Below, piece after piece: positions 10,455 through 22,076 of a stretch of DNA of 64,000 nucleotides. Numbering within the stretch: the first letter of the stretch is position 1; the number at the start of each line of letters is the position of its first letter. The stretch is from Ananas comosus. Its lineage: Eukaryota; Streptophyta; Magnoliopsida; Poales; Bromeliaceae. The notes beneath the pieces were generated by a model that made no database searches, had not been told where the DNA came from, and worked only from the letters and a program-made list of their open reading frames with translations. The stretch lies in NCBI RefSeq assembly GCF_001540865.1, contig NC_033621.1, positions 7,596,816 through 7,660,815 on the forward strand, written 5' to 3'. Both the position numbers and the translations under genes were made by a program.

Positions 10455-12935
10455 TGTCACGCCCCGACACCCGCCTATTTGGTCAGATTCGGGCACGCCG
10501 ACAGACCGCCGAACAGACAGAGTTTCTCCTGTACGTCCTAGGCGTCGCAATCAATACAATTCACGATGTTCCAACCAGGAACAGAAATCAACATACAGAT
10601 TGCATATGGAAAGGTATCAACAACATAAACACATCCTATGTTATTACAAGCATTCACATTGATACATTTGCTTACATCACAATTACACTTTCTCTCCAAC
10701 ATACAATCTGAGTTATTACAATTTATTACACATTTGATACATCTAGTTCTTTCATTTCCCTCTACCCCTAGGCTATGCCGACTCGGGGTACCACTATCTC
10801 TGGTCTCTGGGTAGGGCGCTATCTACGGAGCTACGCCCTTGCCTCGCGCCGCTGCGCCGCTCACGTGCAAACCTGTAACACTCCAAAACAACGTGGGGTG
10901 AGAACCAACTCCATGGTTCCCAGTGGGTACGACCACCCAAGGAAAAAGCTCGACCAATAGGTCCAAGGAGGCACTGCAACAAGTTAGTCCAATAACATAT
11001 AACAGATATATATTCGATATTGAACTAAATGTCATGCCTCGCGAAATGCAATATGCAATACCTATAACTTTATGCAAGTAGAATAATTGATTCTACTTCA
11101 TATTATTAGCCATTCTTTACTTGTAGCAGATCTTTACTTTATTTGTTATCCTTTATCACTAGCTTTTCTCTAGTCTTTACTTGGTCACATTACGCTCATT
11201 GGCGATTCTTTCCTAAGGTTGCTCATACCTTAGCCATCTAGGCCACTCGACTCGGTCTTGAGTCAATCCTCTGCGGATAGTCCGCACACTGGCTGCTCAA
11301 CAGCCCATCGCACTCGATGACTCGGCCACCCGGCGGCGTAATCGTCGCACACGCTCAGCTCTGGCTCAAGTAACCCTGCGGCATTGTAATGCCTTGAAAG
11401 TTTATCTCGGGCTAATTGTGATCAAATTGATCACAACGATGCAAAAAGAATGGAAATTAGGTAATTCTAAATTTAATTAGTAATTTAAGAACAGCCATTG
11501 GCATGTTCTGGATGAATTTAGATGGAATTAGAATGAATTTGGAATGAAGAAGAAATGAGAATGGGACATGTGAGCTGCTACTGTTGGCTGCTGCCAAGAG
11601 GAGCTCGAAGTGTGTACACAGCACAGAAATGCCTGGACTGAAATGCAATTTCTGAGATTTAAGGGGTTTAAGTGCAAAATTTCAACTTTATCATCTTGAC
11701 CCTGGTGGTTTACACCTGTCTAAGCACCAGACTCCTCTCTCTCTCCTTGATTCTTATCCTTATCCCTTCATTAGCTTAACTTCATTTAACTCTTTTCTTC
11801 TTTTCTCTCAGCCCTAGAGGTAGGCTGAAGCAAAGGGAGCTAAGGGAGCTGTTGTGCTGAGTGATTTCTTGGTATTTGAGAAAGAGAGAGAGAGAGGAAG
11901 CAAATAAAGGGGAGTATCTTTACTTCTGGAATTGAAGCAGCAAACTTGGAGGTTGGCATCTTGGAGACCTGCGGGCTGAGGAGGAAGGCCTAAACTGAGC
12001 TGAATTCCAGCTAATAGGAGTTGCTGTGTAAATTGGTTCAGCATCCAATTAGGTAAGGTGGATTTTATCATTGATAATAGCCAATTAATTGCTTTAGAGA
12101 TGACTTATAGAGAGGAATTCTTGTTGCTGAAATTCAGACTGAAGTTGGGACTTGTGGAGCTGCTGGATTAGGACTGCAGCTGAGGAAAGCTTTGATGCAA
12201 AATTCTGATGGCTAAAGCTGAAAACAAATTGAAGGAATACCCAGTTAAGGAAAGATTAAAATTAGTAGCTTATTGTAAATTAAGTTCTTACCTTAAAGAG
12301 GAGTTAAGACTAATATTTGATTGCTGCCAGGACTTATAATTAAGAGAATTAGTGGCAGCCTTGATGTTTTGAGTTGCCGAGTCAACATCTCGAGTGAGTG
12401 GACCAGAGAGCTAGCCGGGAGAATACTTTAAGTAAGGTAAAAATTAACTACTATGGGTTCCTAATTAACTAATTATTATGGGAAGTTACCTATATGGATT
12501 TTTGTTGTTAGAAGTAGCAGAATTGAAACTTCGAGCAGATTGAAGTTATCAAGGGATTTCAGCTGAAGGAAATTAGGAAGATAAGGTAGAAGACTTGCTG
12601 TAGCACACTGGACCTTTGCAAATTGCGAGGTTCGAGTGACTGAATGTGTTTCGAGCTTTTCCACACTTGGTGGAGGGTCGTAGAATGTTTTTCCGACCTA
12701 AAAAGTTCGAAAACTGGGATTCTGGACAAGTTCTGAGAGTTTTTACTCTCGGGGACCGGTCCCTGGAAGGAGAGACCGGTCCCCCAGTGAGCAGTGCTGC
12801 GGCAGCCCTGAGGCAATCGGTCCCTGGCGGGCAAGACCGGTCCCCGAGCGCGTCTATGCAGTGAGAGACCGGTCCCGCGCAGGGAGAGACCGGTTCCCGA
12901 ACGTTGGTTTTTCGGGTTCGCAGCGAGAGACCGGT
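10455..12935 (-). repeat. Tekay/Del-type LTR, minus orientation (LTR 1)
   Basis: On the minus strand this LTR ends in CGGGGCGTGACA at 10,455. It shares with the LTRs at 29,980-32,526 and 38,627-40,566 a block GTGAGAAC...CAGTGGGTA (here 10,899-10,927) and CT/GA-rich tracts (11,730-11,900). It inserted into the copia gag. No gag or primer-binding site of its own follows, so it is a 3' or solo LTR. Its start is missing because another LTR abuts at 12,936. Small ORFs inside have no recognised domains. Confidence 0.65.
12755..12935. repeat. Array of GACCGGTCCC motifs
   Basis: Seven copies of AGACCGGTCCC-type motif (one CACCGGT-like variant as AATCGGTCCC) occur in about 180 bp. ACCGGT is its own reverse complement, so the array is a set of short dyads. 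It lies near the 5' end of LTR 1 on the minus strand, the same relative place as the arrays in other LTRs here. Confidence 0.7.
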
Positions 12936-13097
12936 TGTCACGCCCCGGGGCCGATTTTAAAAGCCTTTTTAAAAACAGAGTTGAGGAAAACGTGCCCTTT
13001 TTTTTTTTTTTTTTTTTTTTCAACCTGGCCCACGCGACGTACAGACCCGCCACAAATACAAAGTTCCTCTGTCCACTCGGACAGAGTCTCCTTTGTA

Positions 13098-13197
13098 NNN
13101 NNNNNNNNNNNNNNNNNNNNNNNNNNNNNNNNNNNNNNNNNNNNNNNNNNNNNNNNNNNNNNNNNNNNNNNNNNNNNNNNNNNNNNNNNNNNNNNNN
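13098..13197. other. Assembly gap, 100 N
   Basis: Exactly 100 N, a conventional unknown-length gap. Any ORF spanning it is meaningless. Confidence 0.99.
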
Positions 13198-14719
13198 TTT
13201 ATTCAACCTAAGTTAATACTTTAGGTTCGTTGCCCCCATACTCATAGCCTAGGTTTATTAACTCTAGGTTCATTACCTTTGCCCATCTAGGTTCATGTGA
13301 TTCTAGGTTCATTATCTTTATCTCACAACCTATGTTCTCTGACATTAGGTTTAATGCCATTCCTATTTAACTTATGTTCATCAACATTAGGTTCATTATT
13401 TTTCTTGTCCAACCTATGTTTACTAACATTAGGTTCATGCCACATTTGTTCAACTTATGTTCTTGACAAAAAGTTCAATGCCACTTGATCTATAGGTGCA
13501 TTTATGTCCATATACACAAGTCCTTTACTTATCATTCTCAACTTGTCATTAGGCATTATCACTAGCATGCTTTCTACTTTATGTTAACATGCAATAACCC
13601 TTTATCTCATGTCTTTAGCTAACATCGTTCTAAGCATTTACTTAGCATTCTTACATTGTATCCATATACAAAATGTGGTAGTTTAACATAACATTCATTT
13701 TATGCATTCATGTGTTCTAACACTAGCTACCACTACGTGCATCAATGATAAATATGTATCTTAGACATACAGGCGACCTACTCGCTTCGGTAAACACAAC
13801 CCACCTCGAAATGCACTCTGATTGCTTGTCGTTACTTACAATCGGCCTCCTGCGGCACCCGTGACCCGGTTCGGCCCGAGCTCTCGAGCGACCACCCAGA
13901 CGGCCACCAATCCGCGATCTGACTTTTCTGGAGTTTATTCCTCAACTCCAAGGTGCCCCAGATCAAATCTTACGATTTTTAGACGTCTATTCCGTATGCT
14001 GCGACCATCTGTACGAAAAACGCTATTTCGTTAATAACTTCGCGTACGCTCGTCGGATGGTCGAACCGAGCGCACCAACGCATTCGTCATACCCCGAATT
14101 AGGTTTGTATAGGGTCCATTTACATTTAAACCCACCCATGACAAAAGCCCCAATTTTGGTGCCCTAATAATGTCATATTGGATTTTCTCCTAAATTGATC
14201 TTGTCCCTAAGCAAATGCTAGCTTTGAATCAACTAGGAAGCTTTCTAATACCATCCATTAGCCATTAGAACCATTCCTAGGGCATCAAACACGGAACCCT
14301 AGCAATCCACCATGAGAACATCATGAAAAACCTTGGTTTTCATGTGTTCTATGGCCATTAAAATGTTTCTACACTTGTAGAAGCTTTAAAACTTAGCTCC
14401 TTAGAGCACAAAACCAAGCCCTAGGCTTTACTTCACATAAAACCTCACCTTGGTCACAAGATCATCCAAGTCCACCTTGTAGGAGAGCTTCTTGATCCTT
14501 CCCAAGCTCCAAAACCCACAAGTTCTCCTCCAATCCACCTCTATCCCACCTTGAGAGAGAGTTTCTAGAGAGAGAGAGGGAGAGAAAATGAGAGAGAGAG
14601 TGATCTCCTTGTTGCTGTGAAGAGAGGAGAGGGTTTGGGTCTTATTTGGGCTGCTACAATTGCAGTTAGGCCCTCCAACTCTCTAATTCTGTAGCAGGCT
14701 GCGCCTGCGGTCCATGGTG

Positions 14720-14905
14720 CACCGTACCAGTACACGGGTTCCTGTCACCGGTACAACAGCCTTTTTCTGTGGTCCACGGTGCACTGTACCGGTACACGAA
14801 ATCCTGTCACCGGTACACAGCCTTTTTCCAGCTCAAACCCGAGAGCTTTCTCCCTCGGTCAGCGATGGTTGTACCGGTACAGCCATCACATGGTACCGGT
14901 ACACA
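14720..14905. repeat. Array of GTACCGGTAC motifs in LTR 2
   Basis: Six motifs (GTACCAGTAC, CACCGGTAC twice, GTACCGGTAC three times) occur in 185 bp, about 200-390 bp inside the LTR start on the minus strand. The perfect 10-bp palindrome suggests a protein-binding dyad. Confidence 0.7.
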
Positions 14906-15109
14906 AGCTCCAGATTTCTATTTTTCGCGTCTTTTTGACTTTATTTAGCTCCCATTATCGCTAAAACCTTTTTTATTCTTTTAGAACTCCTTTTTAACCC
15001 TTCCAACACGGTTGGAATGTTAACGGAACTTGTGCAACTATTTCTTTCGGACACTTTGGCCAATTTGGCTAAAGTCCAATATATTCCACCTATATTTCGG
15101 TATGTTACA

Positions 15110-15519
15110 TAGCTAATAGGCGTCAACTAGCTGTTAGGGGTGTTTATTATTATAGAGAAAATCATATATTGAATAATACCAACAAAGATTTCAAATAAAA
15201 AAATTAGGTCACTGAACTGAAAAAAGGTATCTAGTTTACCGATTTGAAAAACTGGTTATTCCAGTACGATACGGTTTTTCATTGATAGTAATTTGGTTTG
15301 ATTTGTCTTTATATTTTGCTGAGTATTGTTATGTTATATAATTATATTATTAGAATGTTTTTGTAGATGTTTTATAATTTCAATGTGAATATTGGTTGTA
15401 TTATATTTTCTTTACATAGTTAGAGTAGAAAAATATGACAAATGGTTAATCATACTTGATGCCGGAACTGGTAACGGTAAACTGATATCAAAAGATTTGG
15501 TTAAGGGCCGGGAAAAGAT
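15110..15519. other. No recognisable gene
   Basis: AT-rich sequence with no ORF or repeat I can name. Confidence 0.4.
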
Positions 15520-17128
15520 TTTGCTCTATTGAGGAAAAGCGTTACGAAAAGTGATAGATTTAATGTTCCTATTAGATGTCTCTCCGCTCCAAGGGGAGAG
15601 GGACCTCCTTTTCTAACTTAGACTAAGAACTCATAAAAAGAATCACTATTTTATTAATAAATTCACCCTAATTACATAATAGGAGAGCTCCTTATTTATA
15701 GTCCTAGAATTATTATAATAATCCTAATATTATAAGAAAATTAAGCAAGAATAGAATAATCAAAAGATATTCCTGAACTCGTAGATATCTCAAATAAAAT
15801 ATCTTTTCTAATCTCAACAATAATCCTAATTTAATAAAAAAAAGACTACAAATATGAGTCGGATTAGAATTCGTGAGTCTAATTAGGATTTGTGAATGAT
15901 GGTAACAATCCCTTCCCCTTGAAACATACCTTGTCCTCAAGCTGTGAACCTATAAAGTGTAACAACTGGTGGAGTTCGAGTAATCTAATTCGTGCAATAG
16001 GCTCGATCATTGGTGAAATCATATCAATGTCCTCCAAGAAGTAAGCACTATAAAAAATTTTCAAGACCTAAAATTCTCATACGATGTCCATGTAGTGATA
16101 GAAAAGGACTGTTGCTTGAGAGAAGATGGAGTAGGTGGTGGCTTTGGAATAATTACTTCTTGTGTGATAGAACTAAGAGGAATCAATAACAATAATGTTT
16201 CTGAAATGTCCGATAATAGATGTAGTAATGAAACAGATACGGGCAGTGACGACAACAAATGACTAATCTGTAAAGGCAGTGATGAAGGCACAACTGGTGG
16301 AGGTGACGACTGAGAAATGACCGGAGACAACAATAGTGAATGAACTATTGATTGTGGTGACGGCGGAGGAACGACTGGTGGAGGCGATGTTGTAGAAATA
16401 GCTGATGGAGGCAACTATTGGTTGTGTGAAGGAGTTTGGATTCTATTTGGTGATCGATAGTTTGCAAAGTATATGGGTCAGTATCATGACGAATTTTGGA
16501 TCCAATATCAACTGATTGAGATTTAAACAAATTGAGTCGCTATCGTATTTCTTAGTGTCGATGATAAAGCACCATTTTTTCAATTGAAAACTTTCTCTAA
16601 AAGTCTTAAATTATTACGTTGTCTACAATATAGAAGCTTGTGAAGCTTGAATTTGTTGATTTTGTTGTTACTTTGTGGTCTCTAATTGGTTAATTATTGT
16701 CTTTCCCCACACATTATTGAATATTGCTTCCTCTTCTCCTTATTTGTCATTGTGAGAGAAAATTATGGATTTTCTAAAATCTCTTTTAGGTGCCATGCAT
16801 AGATTTTTTTATAATAAAAATTAACCGAAATAAATTTGAGTAGAGAGCACTTAACTGAATTTAAGCCTGCTCAAATTAGGTGAGAACGAACTCATTCAGC
16901 AGTTAATGACTCAGTTTGGCTCGTGATAGTTCGAACGGCTTCAAATTCTTTTGCGAGGCACCCACAATAAGCAAAAGTTGTTATAGATCGAAATCCTAGA
17001 TTTCAGCATGTGTGGAAGATAGTATATCTAGGACATCAAGTGCATAAAAAATCCTAATCTTGGATCAAACGTGAATGCGAAGGAAAAGAAGAAATCTTTA
17101 GCTTCAGGTTCCACAAGGCTCTGATACT
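15520..17128 (-). mobile_element. Degenerate, largely non-coding LTR element
   Basis: Read on the minus strand: a primer-binding-site-like TAGTATCAGAGCC (17,116-17,128), a leader, a Pro/Ser-rich stretch (16,414-16,061), a pol-end-like QLEDKVCFKGKG (about 15,945-15,910), a polypurine tract CAAGGGGAAGGGAT (15,907-15,920) and an LTR opening TGTTACCATC at 15,906. The LTR holds a TATA box (CTATAAATAAGG near 15,698). LEDKV followed by a G-rich tail is usual at the end of chromovirus pol. Reverse transcriptase, RNase H and integrase are absent, so the element looks non-autonomous or deleted. The LTR end near 15,520 is a guess. Confidence 0.5.
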
Positions 17129-17130
17129 AT

Positions 17131-17225
17131 GTGTCACGGACACGGACACGGGACACGGGACACGGGACACGACACGACTCGGACACAGCGACTCGGAAAA
17201 ATTCAAAATATAAGGACACGGACAC
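17131..17225. repeat. CACGGA/GACACGG tandem repeat at hAT end
   Basis: Repeats of GGACACGG and GGACACGGGACACGG occupy about 95 bp next to the hAT transposase. They probably mark the subterminal region of that transposon. A perfect 8-bp duplication could not be identified because the other end lies in or beyond the gap. Confidence 0.55.
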
Positions 17226-17460
17226 GGCTAATAAAATATAATATTTTTAGTTTAACAATACATATTTATTATATATAATATACTAATTTTGCAAACAAAA
17301 CTATATTTTTTTTAAGAATGAAAATTAATATAGTACTTTTAAAATTAAATTTCTCAACCAAATATGATTTAATTAGATCATCCAAACAAAAGACAAAATG
17401 TTTACCATCAAACATTGTGTATGCCTAAAAAAAAAGTAAAATAAAAAAAATACTCCTATC

Positions 17461-18552
17461 TACTTTCATCATCTTCATTTTCATGCTCTTCATCGGTAAG
17501 CATAAACTTCTCTAATTCTGGTTCATCAAGTGAGAGATTCGCCAATTCAAGAATGCCAATATCGTCAAAAGAATCAAAATTATCTCCGTGATATCCCACA
17601 TCTTAGTAAGTCCTTGATATTGTGGCTTTCTTCTTGACAAAAGACGTAAATTTGTATGAACAAATACTAAATCTTTCGCTCGTTGTGGTACTAAATTGTT
17701 TCTCTTCAATGAATGAATAAATGAGTAAGTACTCCAATTCCTCTCACAACAAAAAGAACTAGGATGTCTAAGTAATTTAAGAGCAACTATTTGCAAGTTT
17801 GGTGCATGTACACCAAGAACATAGGACCATCCTCCGTCACAGCCATAAAATTAATTAACGGTCTTCTTTGAGGATCACTCCAGCCATCACAAACAATGCT
17901 TATACCTTTCTTACTCCATGTTCCTTTAATCGGTTCTAATAAATTTTCCACATGTGCTCTTTCCTTCTGAAGTAAAGTAGTTCTTAGCATATTAACACCA
18001 GGAGGAACATAACTACTAATCATATGATTGGCCGCATATGTGTAGGAACTGACATAACGAGGATTTCTAGCTAGATGAAATGACAATCCGCTGGTGTAGA
18101 ACATTCTAGCTATTTCACTTCGTAATTGTTCACGAGCTTGTAAATTAATGCTTTTTCCAAAGGCGTGTCTCCATTGCCTTTTCTCTTTTTTGAAGGAAAA
18201 TTATCCAGTGAAATAATATTACTGTCACTTGATGATTCTTTTTGACTGGAAAATGGTGGTAACGGTACGGATTTTGGTTTTGCATTTTTTGCTCTAAGTT
18301 CAGCTTGGTTTCTTTTTTCAATTCATTTTGTGGGGTTATTTTTTCACATCCTTGAATTCCTTGATCAGAAATTGTTATGAGCTTTAACTCTTGAATATGA
18401 TCCTGTAAAAGTTATATTACAAAAGTTACATTTGAATAAAAAATTTCCCCCTCCTTCCACCGTATCAAGTTTACTAACATAACCCCATAAAGGTTTATCT
18501 GTTTGACTTTGATCTAAAAGGTCTATCAAATTCTCATTATTTGATGTCATAA
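17461..18552 (-). pseudogene. hAT transposase (BED + DUF659 + dimerisation), internally deleted
   Basis: Fragments of a hAT-superfamily transposase appear in order on the minus strand. A BED zinc finger starts at MTSNNENLIDLL (18,550) and includes FKCNFCNITFTGSYSRVKAH. Frame changes follow, with GCEKITPQNELKK recognisable (about 18,350-18,300). DUF659 reads SIVCDGWSDPQRRPLINF and MAVTEDGPMF (18,104-17,790). The C-terminal dimerisation region reads ALKLLRHPSSFCCERNWSTY and RAKDLVFVHTNLRLLSR (17,796-17,512). DUF659 joins the dimerisation region directly, so several hundred residues of the catalytic core are missing. Frameshifts lie on both sides of the DUF659 block. It is a dead derivative that would need a transposase supplied in trans. 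Confidence 0.8.
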
Positions 18553-18858
18553 TCCTACAACATTGAGAAAAAAAAAAATGTACACATTAAAAAAATAATA
18601 GTTAATCTTAATTATAACACGGATGTAAAAAAGAATTAAAATAAAGACAAAACTATAACCCTAATTAAAAATAATTTTAATGTGAAAGTAAATTCTAATT
18701 CAAAAAAAGTATAATACTGATACAAGAAAAAAGATAGAGAAAGAGAATACCTTTAAAAGTTAGAGGCTTTGTTGAAGAAAAATCTAGTAGAGATCAAAGA
18801 TGAGATAAATAATATTTTTATTAGGAGTATAACTATATAAATTCTTTTAATTATATAT

Positions 18859-19706
18859 NNNNNNNNNNNNNNNNNNNNNNNNNNNNNNNNNNNNNNNNNN
18901 NNNNNNNNNNNNNNNNNNNNNNNNNNNNNNNNNNNNNNNNNNNNNNNNNNNNNNNNNNNNNNNNNNNNNNNNNNNNNNNNNNNNNNNNNNNNNNNNNNNN
19001 NNNNNNNNNNNNNNNNNNNNNNNNNNNNNNNNNNNNNNNNNNNNNNNNNNNNNNNNNNNNNNNNNNNNNNNNNNNNNNNNNNNNNNNNNNNNNNNNNNNN
19101 NNNNNNNNNNNNNNNNNNNNNNNNNNNNNNNNNNNNNNNNNNNNNNNNNNNNNNNNNNNNNNNNNNNNNNNNNNNNNNNNNNNNNNNNNNNNNNNNNNNN
19201 NNNNNNNNNNNNNNNNNNNNNNNNNNNNNNNNNNNNNNNNNNNNNNNNNNNNNNNNNNNNNNNNNNNNNNNNNNNNNNNNNNNNNNNNNNNNNNNNNNNN
19301 NNNNNNNNNNNNNNNNNNNNNNNNNNNNNNNNNNNNNNNNNNNNNNNNNNNNNNNNNNNNNNNNNNNNNNNNNNNNNNNNNNNNNNNNNNNNNNNNNNNN
19401 NNNNNNNNNNNNNNNNNNNNNNNNNNNNNNNNNNNNNNNNNNNNNNNNNNNNNNNNNNNNNNNNNNNNNNNNNNNNNNNNNNNNNNNNNNNNNNNNNNNN
19501 NNNNNNNNNNNNNNNNNNNNNNNNNNNNNNNNNNNNNNNNNNNNNNNNNNNNNNNNNNNNNNNNNNNNNNNNNNNNNNNNNNNNNNNNNNNNNNNNNNNN
19601 NNNNNNNNNNNNNNNNNNNNNNNNNNNNNNNNNNNNNNNNNNNNNNNNNNNNNNNNNNNNNNNNNNNNNNNNNNNNNNNNNNNNNNNNNNNNNNNNNNNN
19701 NNNNNN
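18859..19706. other. Assembly gap, 848 N
   Basis: Sized gap. It hides the 5' flank of the hAT element. Confidence 0.99.
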
Positions 19707-19716
19707 TCGTATATCT

Positions 19717-20004
19717 AATTTTACCCTGTATCGGTAGTTCGGAAGGTACTAAAGAGGGTAGTCAAAACACCTCAGGTTTTTTATATCTAAAATCTGGTTT
19801 AAACCATTGATATTTTTGGTTGTTGACACAAGGACAGTTAGTTTGCAAAGATTTAATGATAAGACGTATGATAAACATATAGGTTCTATGTTACAAGTAA
19901 GTAGATATACTTTAAAGTGAGATTTGAATTTTACGTGGTTTCTAATTTTACGGTAATCCTGTTATCGGTAGTTCGAGAAGGTACTAAAGAGGGTAGTCAA
20001 AACA
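19717..20004. repeat. Direct repeat pair
   Basis: A block of about 55 bp containing GGTACTAAAGAGGGTAGTCA occurs at about 19,730-19,772 and again at 19,960-20,003, about 228 bp apart. The intervening DNA has no ORF. It may be part of a larger tandem array cut by the gap. I could not name the family. Confidence 0.6.
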
Positions 20005-21337
20005 CTTCTGTAATAAGTTCTAGAAAGATCCACTCCTTTAGGAAAACAATATGATACTTCGAAAAGGTATAGTGAGATGTTTACTCGAGTAGGTATTTTT
20101 ATGCAATTGACACTTGATAATAGCGTGTTCCGTCGGTAAGTAATTAAATACCTCCCTGCCAACGTAATTAACAACCTACATGAAAGATAATGGATTGATA
20201 AAGGGCTGAAGAGATAAGGTTGTGGGTACCATCGGAGAGGAATTAAGTACTTCACTCTCAGCTGGCGTATCTAACAATCCCGGTGAAACATGAAGGAGAT
20301 AAGGAACCGATAAAAACATGAACTGATAAGGGTAGTAGATAGTACACCTCGAAAAGACGGAGACGGTAGAGGAAATGGGTAATGGACACTTGGGATCCTC
20401 CCATGTTGCCCGAGAGGAACTTAAGCCCTATTCACTCGGGTTAATCGTAGGGAGTAACAACTAAGCCCATAACACTTGAACAATGCTAGTAAGTATCTAG
20501 GATTAGACTGAGCGAGTGCTTAAGATTAGGTTGAACCTAAACAGCAAAAAAAGAATAATCGAATCCTAATAAAATGAGTAATCTAAATCTTTCTATAAAA
20601 TAATCTCTATAGATGAACTAATCGTTATAAAAAAACTAATAAAATAAGAATAAATCATAAGAATAATATGATCCTAATAATATTGCAAGATCCGGATATC
20701 TATTGGTCGAGAGGACATTACATTAGTCCCACTCAAAATGATTAATTTCCACTAAGAAAAATCTCGAAAATCGATATGAAGTGTTTTACTTAATAGATTA
20801 GGATTGTTTTATTTGCTAGACTAGGAAAGATAATGAGTATTTTTAATTTATTCTTTTCTTATTTGGTTTTCTAATTATAATAGGAATATTATATGGATTT
20901 CAAACCAATAAATAAAAGGTCTCTTCTCTTTTGTAGGAATGGTTAATTCAATTAATAGAGAAGAGATTCTTCTTATTGGCTTCTGACTTCGGCAAAGTTA
21001 GAAGAGGTCCGTCTTTCCTTGGAATGAGGAGCTGTTCATTAGGAGTGGGAGATCCTAACAATTTGGTGTCATTGAAACTTGAGGCTCATATATTATTATC
21101 GAAAATCTCTTGCAAGCATAATATTTAGTATACATAGCATGACCACTTTGACAGTAGAGAGTTATTTTCCATGCACAAATGATCTCTGTTTGCTGGAGTC
21201 CTAAAATCTTATAATGATTATTATTTGATGTTGCAGTCGTAGTTAACAAGCCTCATCTTAAATGTTAGTTTTAGATTTGACTATACTTTAACCTTCAAAT
21301 GTAGCAGTTCTCAGTGATGCTCACTGCATGCTGACAG
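20005..21337. other. No recognisable gene
   Basis: AT-rich DNA without coding signals. 20,000-20,560 has a retrotransposon-leader feel but no domain. The part just left of 21,338 would be intronic if upstream Nudix exons once existed; none were found. Confidence 0.4.
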
Positions 21338-22076
21338 GTAGAGGAGGAGACGGGGATCTGCTTAAAACTAGAGGATATGGTTAATCTCACAGCATTTCTT
21401 GATCCAACTACTGGATGCAAAGTTTTTCCATCGTCGGTAACATTTTAGACTTAGCTTAACTAATATCTGATGTACTTAGTAGGTTGATTTTTTTTTCCAA
21501 TAGAGCACCTAAAAAAATCTTCAATCATCATACTATGCTTGAATGCATGACAGGTGTAATTTTTCAACTCAGGTTCTTCCTTCCTTGAAGAAAATTCATA
21601 ATTCTTCAATTAATATTCAGACATGAATTATATGAATGTAGTTTCTACTGGTAATGAGGGCTACTTCTAATTAATCAAATTAGAGGTGTAATGAAGGAAT
21701 TTAATTGGATGAAGCTTTATATTTGGTTCATCCTTATCATTAGTGGAATTTATTTATTTATTTATTATCTTACATTTTGGCATTGGGGGGTCTTGTTTCA
21801 TGCTCCTTCAGGGTGGTTGTGATGAGGAAATTAGTCTGTTCCTGTAATAAGGGACAGGTCAACATGGAGACTAATAAATGCCAACTTCAGGGAAAAGAAA
21901 CCTGGCCTACGTGCATCACGGGGAGCTGATCGAGTACGATGTGGTTCCTTATGCATAAAGCTTTGCGCATAACTGGCGGATGCAAGAAGTACTTTTTGTT
22001 GCTATTGCCTCTCTAAGAAATGGCCAAAAGAGATGGCCTACTGCCTCAAACCATTTCTCGTGAAGTTTCTAAATGA
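21338..22076 (+). pseudogene. NUDX14: Nudix hydrolase (NUDX14-like ADP-sugar diphosphatase) pseudogene
   Basis: Two decayed exons are visible. Exon A (21,338-21,436) follows a CAG acceptor and precedes a GTAAC donor. It encodes VEEETGICLKLEDM then VNLTAFLDPTTGCKVFPSS, where EEETG is the second half of the Nudix box (REUXEEXGU). Exon B follows CTTCAG at 21,812, joins in phase 0, and reads GGCDEEISLFL. After one extra base it continues YKGQVNMET, then in another frame YVHHGELIEYDVVPYA, and finally MAKRDGLLPQTISREVSK with a TGA at 22,074. The family hydrolyses ADP-sugars in plant cells. At least three frame changes and the loss of everything before the Nudix box show that it is non-functional. 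Assignment rests on remembered NUDX14 features such as GGCDEE and the GLLP tail. Confidence 0.75.

Larger units (their letters stand above)
12936..15109 (-). repeat. Tekay/Del-type LTR, minus orientation (LTR 2)
   Basis: On the minus strand it runs from TGTAACATACCG (15,109) to CCCCGGGGCGTGACA (12,936), about 2.17 kb including a 100-N gap. It contains a GA-rich stretch (14,560-14,640) and the GTACCGGTAC array. No matching target-site duplication is visible (CCGGT versus TAGCT), so nesting, decay or mis-joining at the gap is possible. Confidence 0.65.

Noticed and set aside
12559..13216. ORFs crossing 13,098-13,197
   Set aside because: They run through 100 N; the flanks are LTR sequence.
16061..16414. 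Pro/Ser-rich ORF as an extensin-like gene
   Set aside because: It has no signal peptide and lies between the primer-binding site and polypurine tract of a degenerate LTR element.
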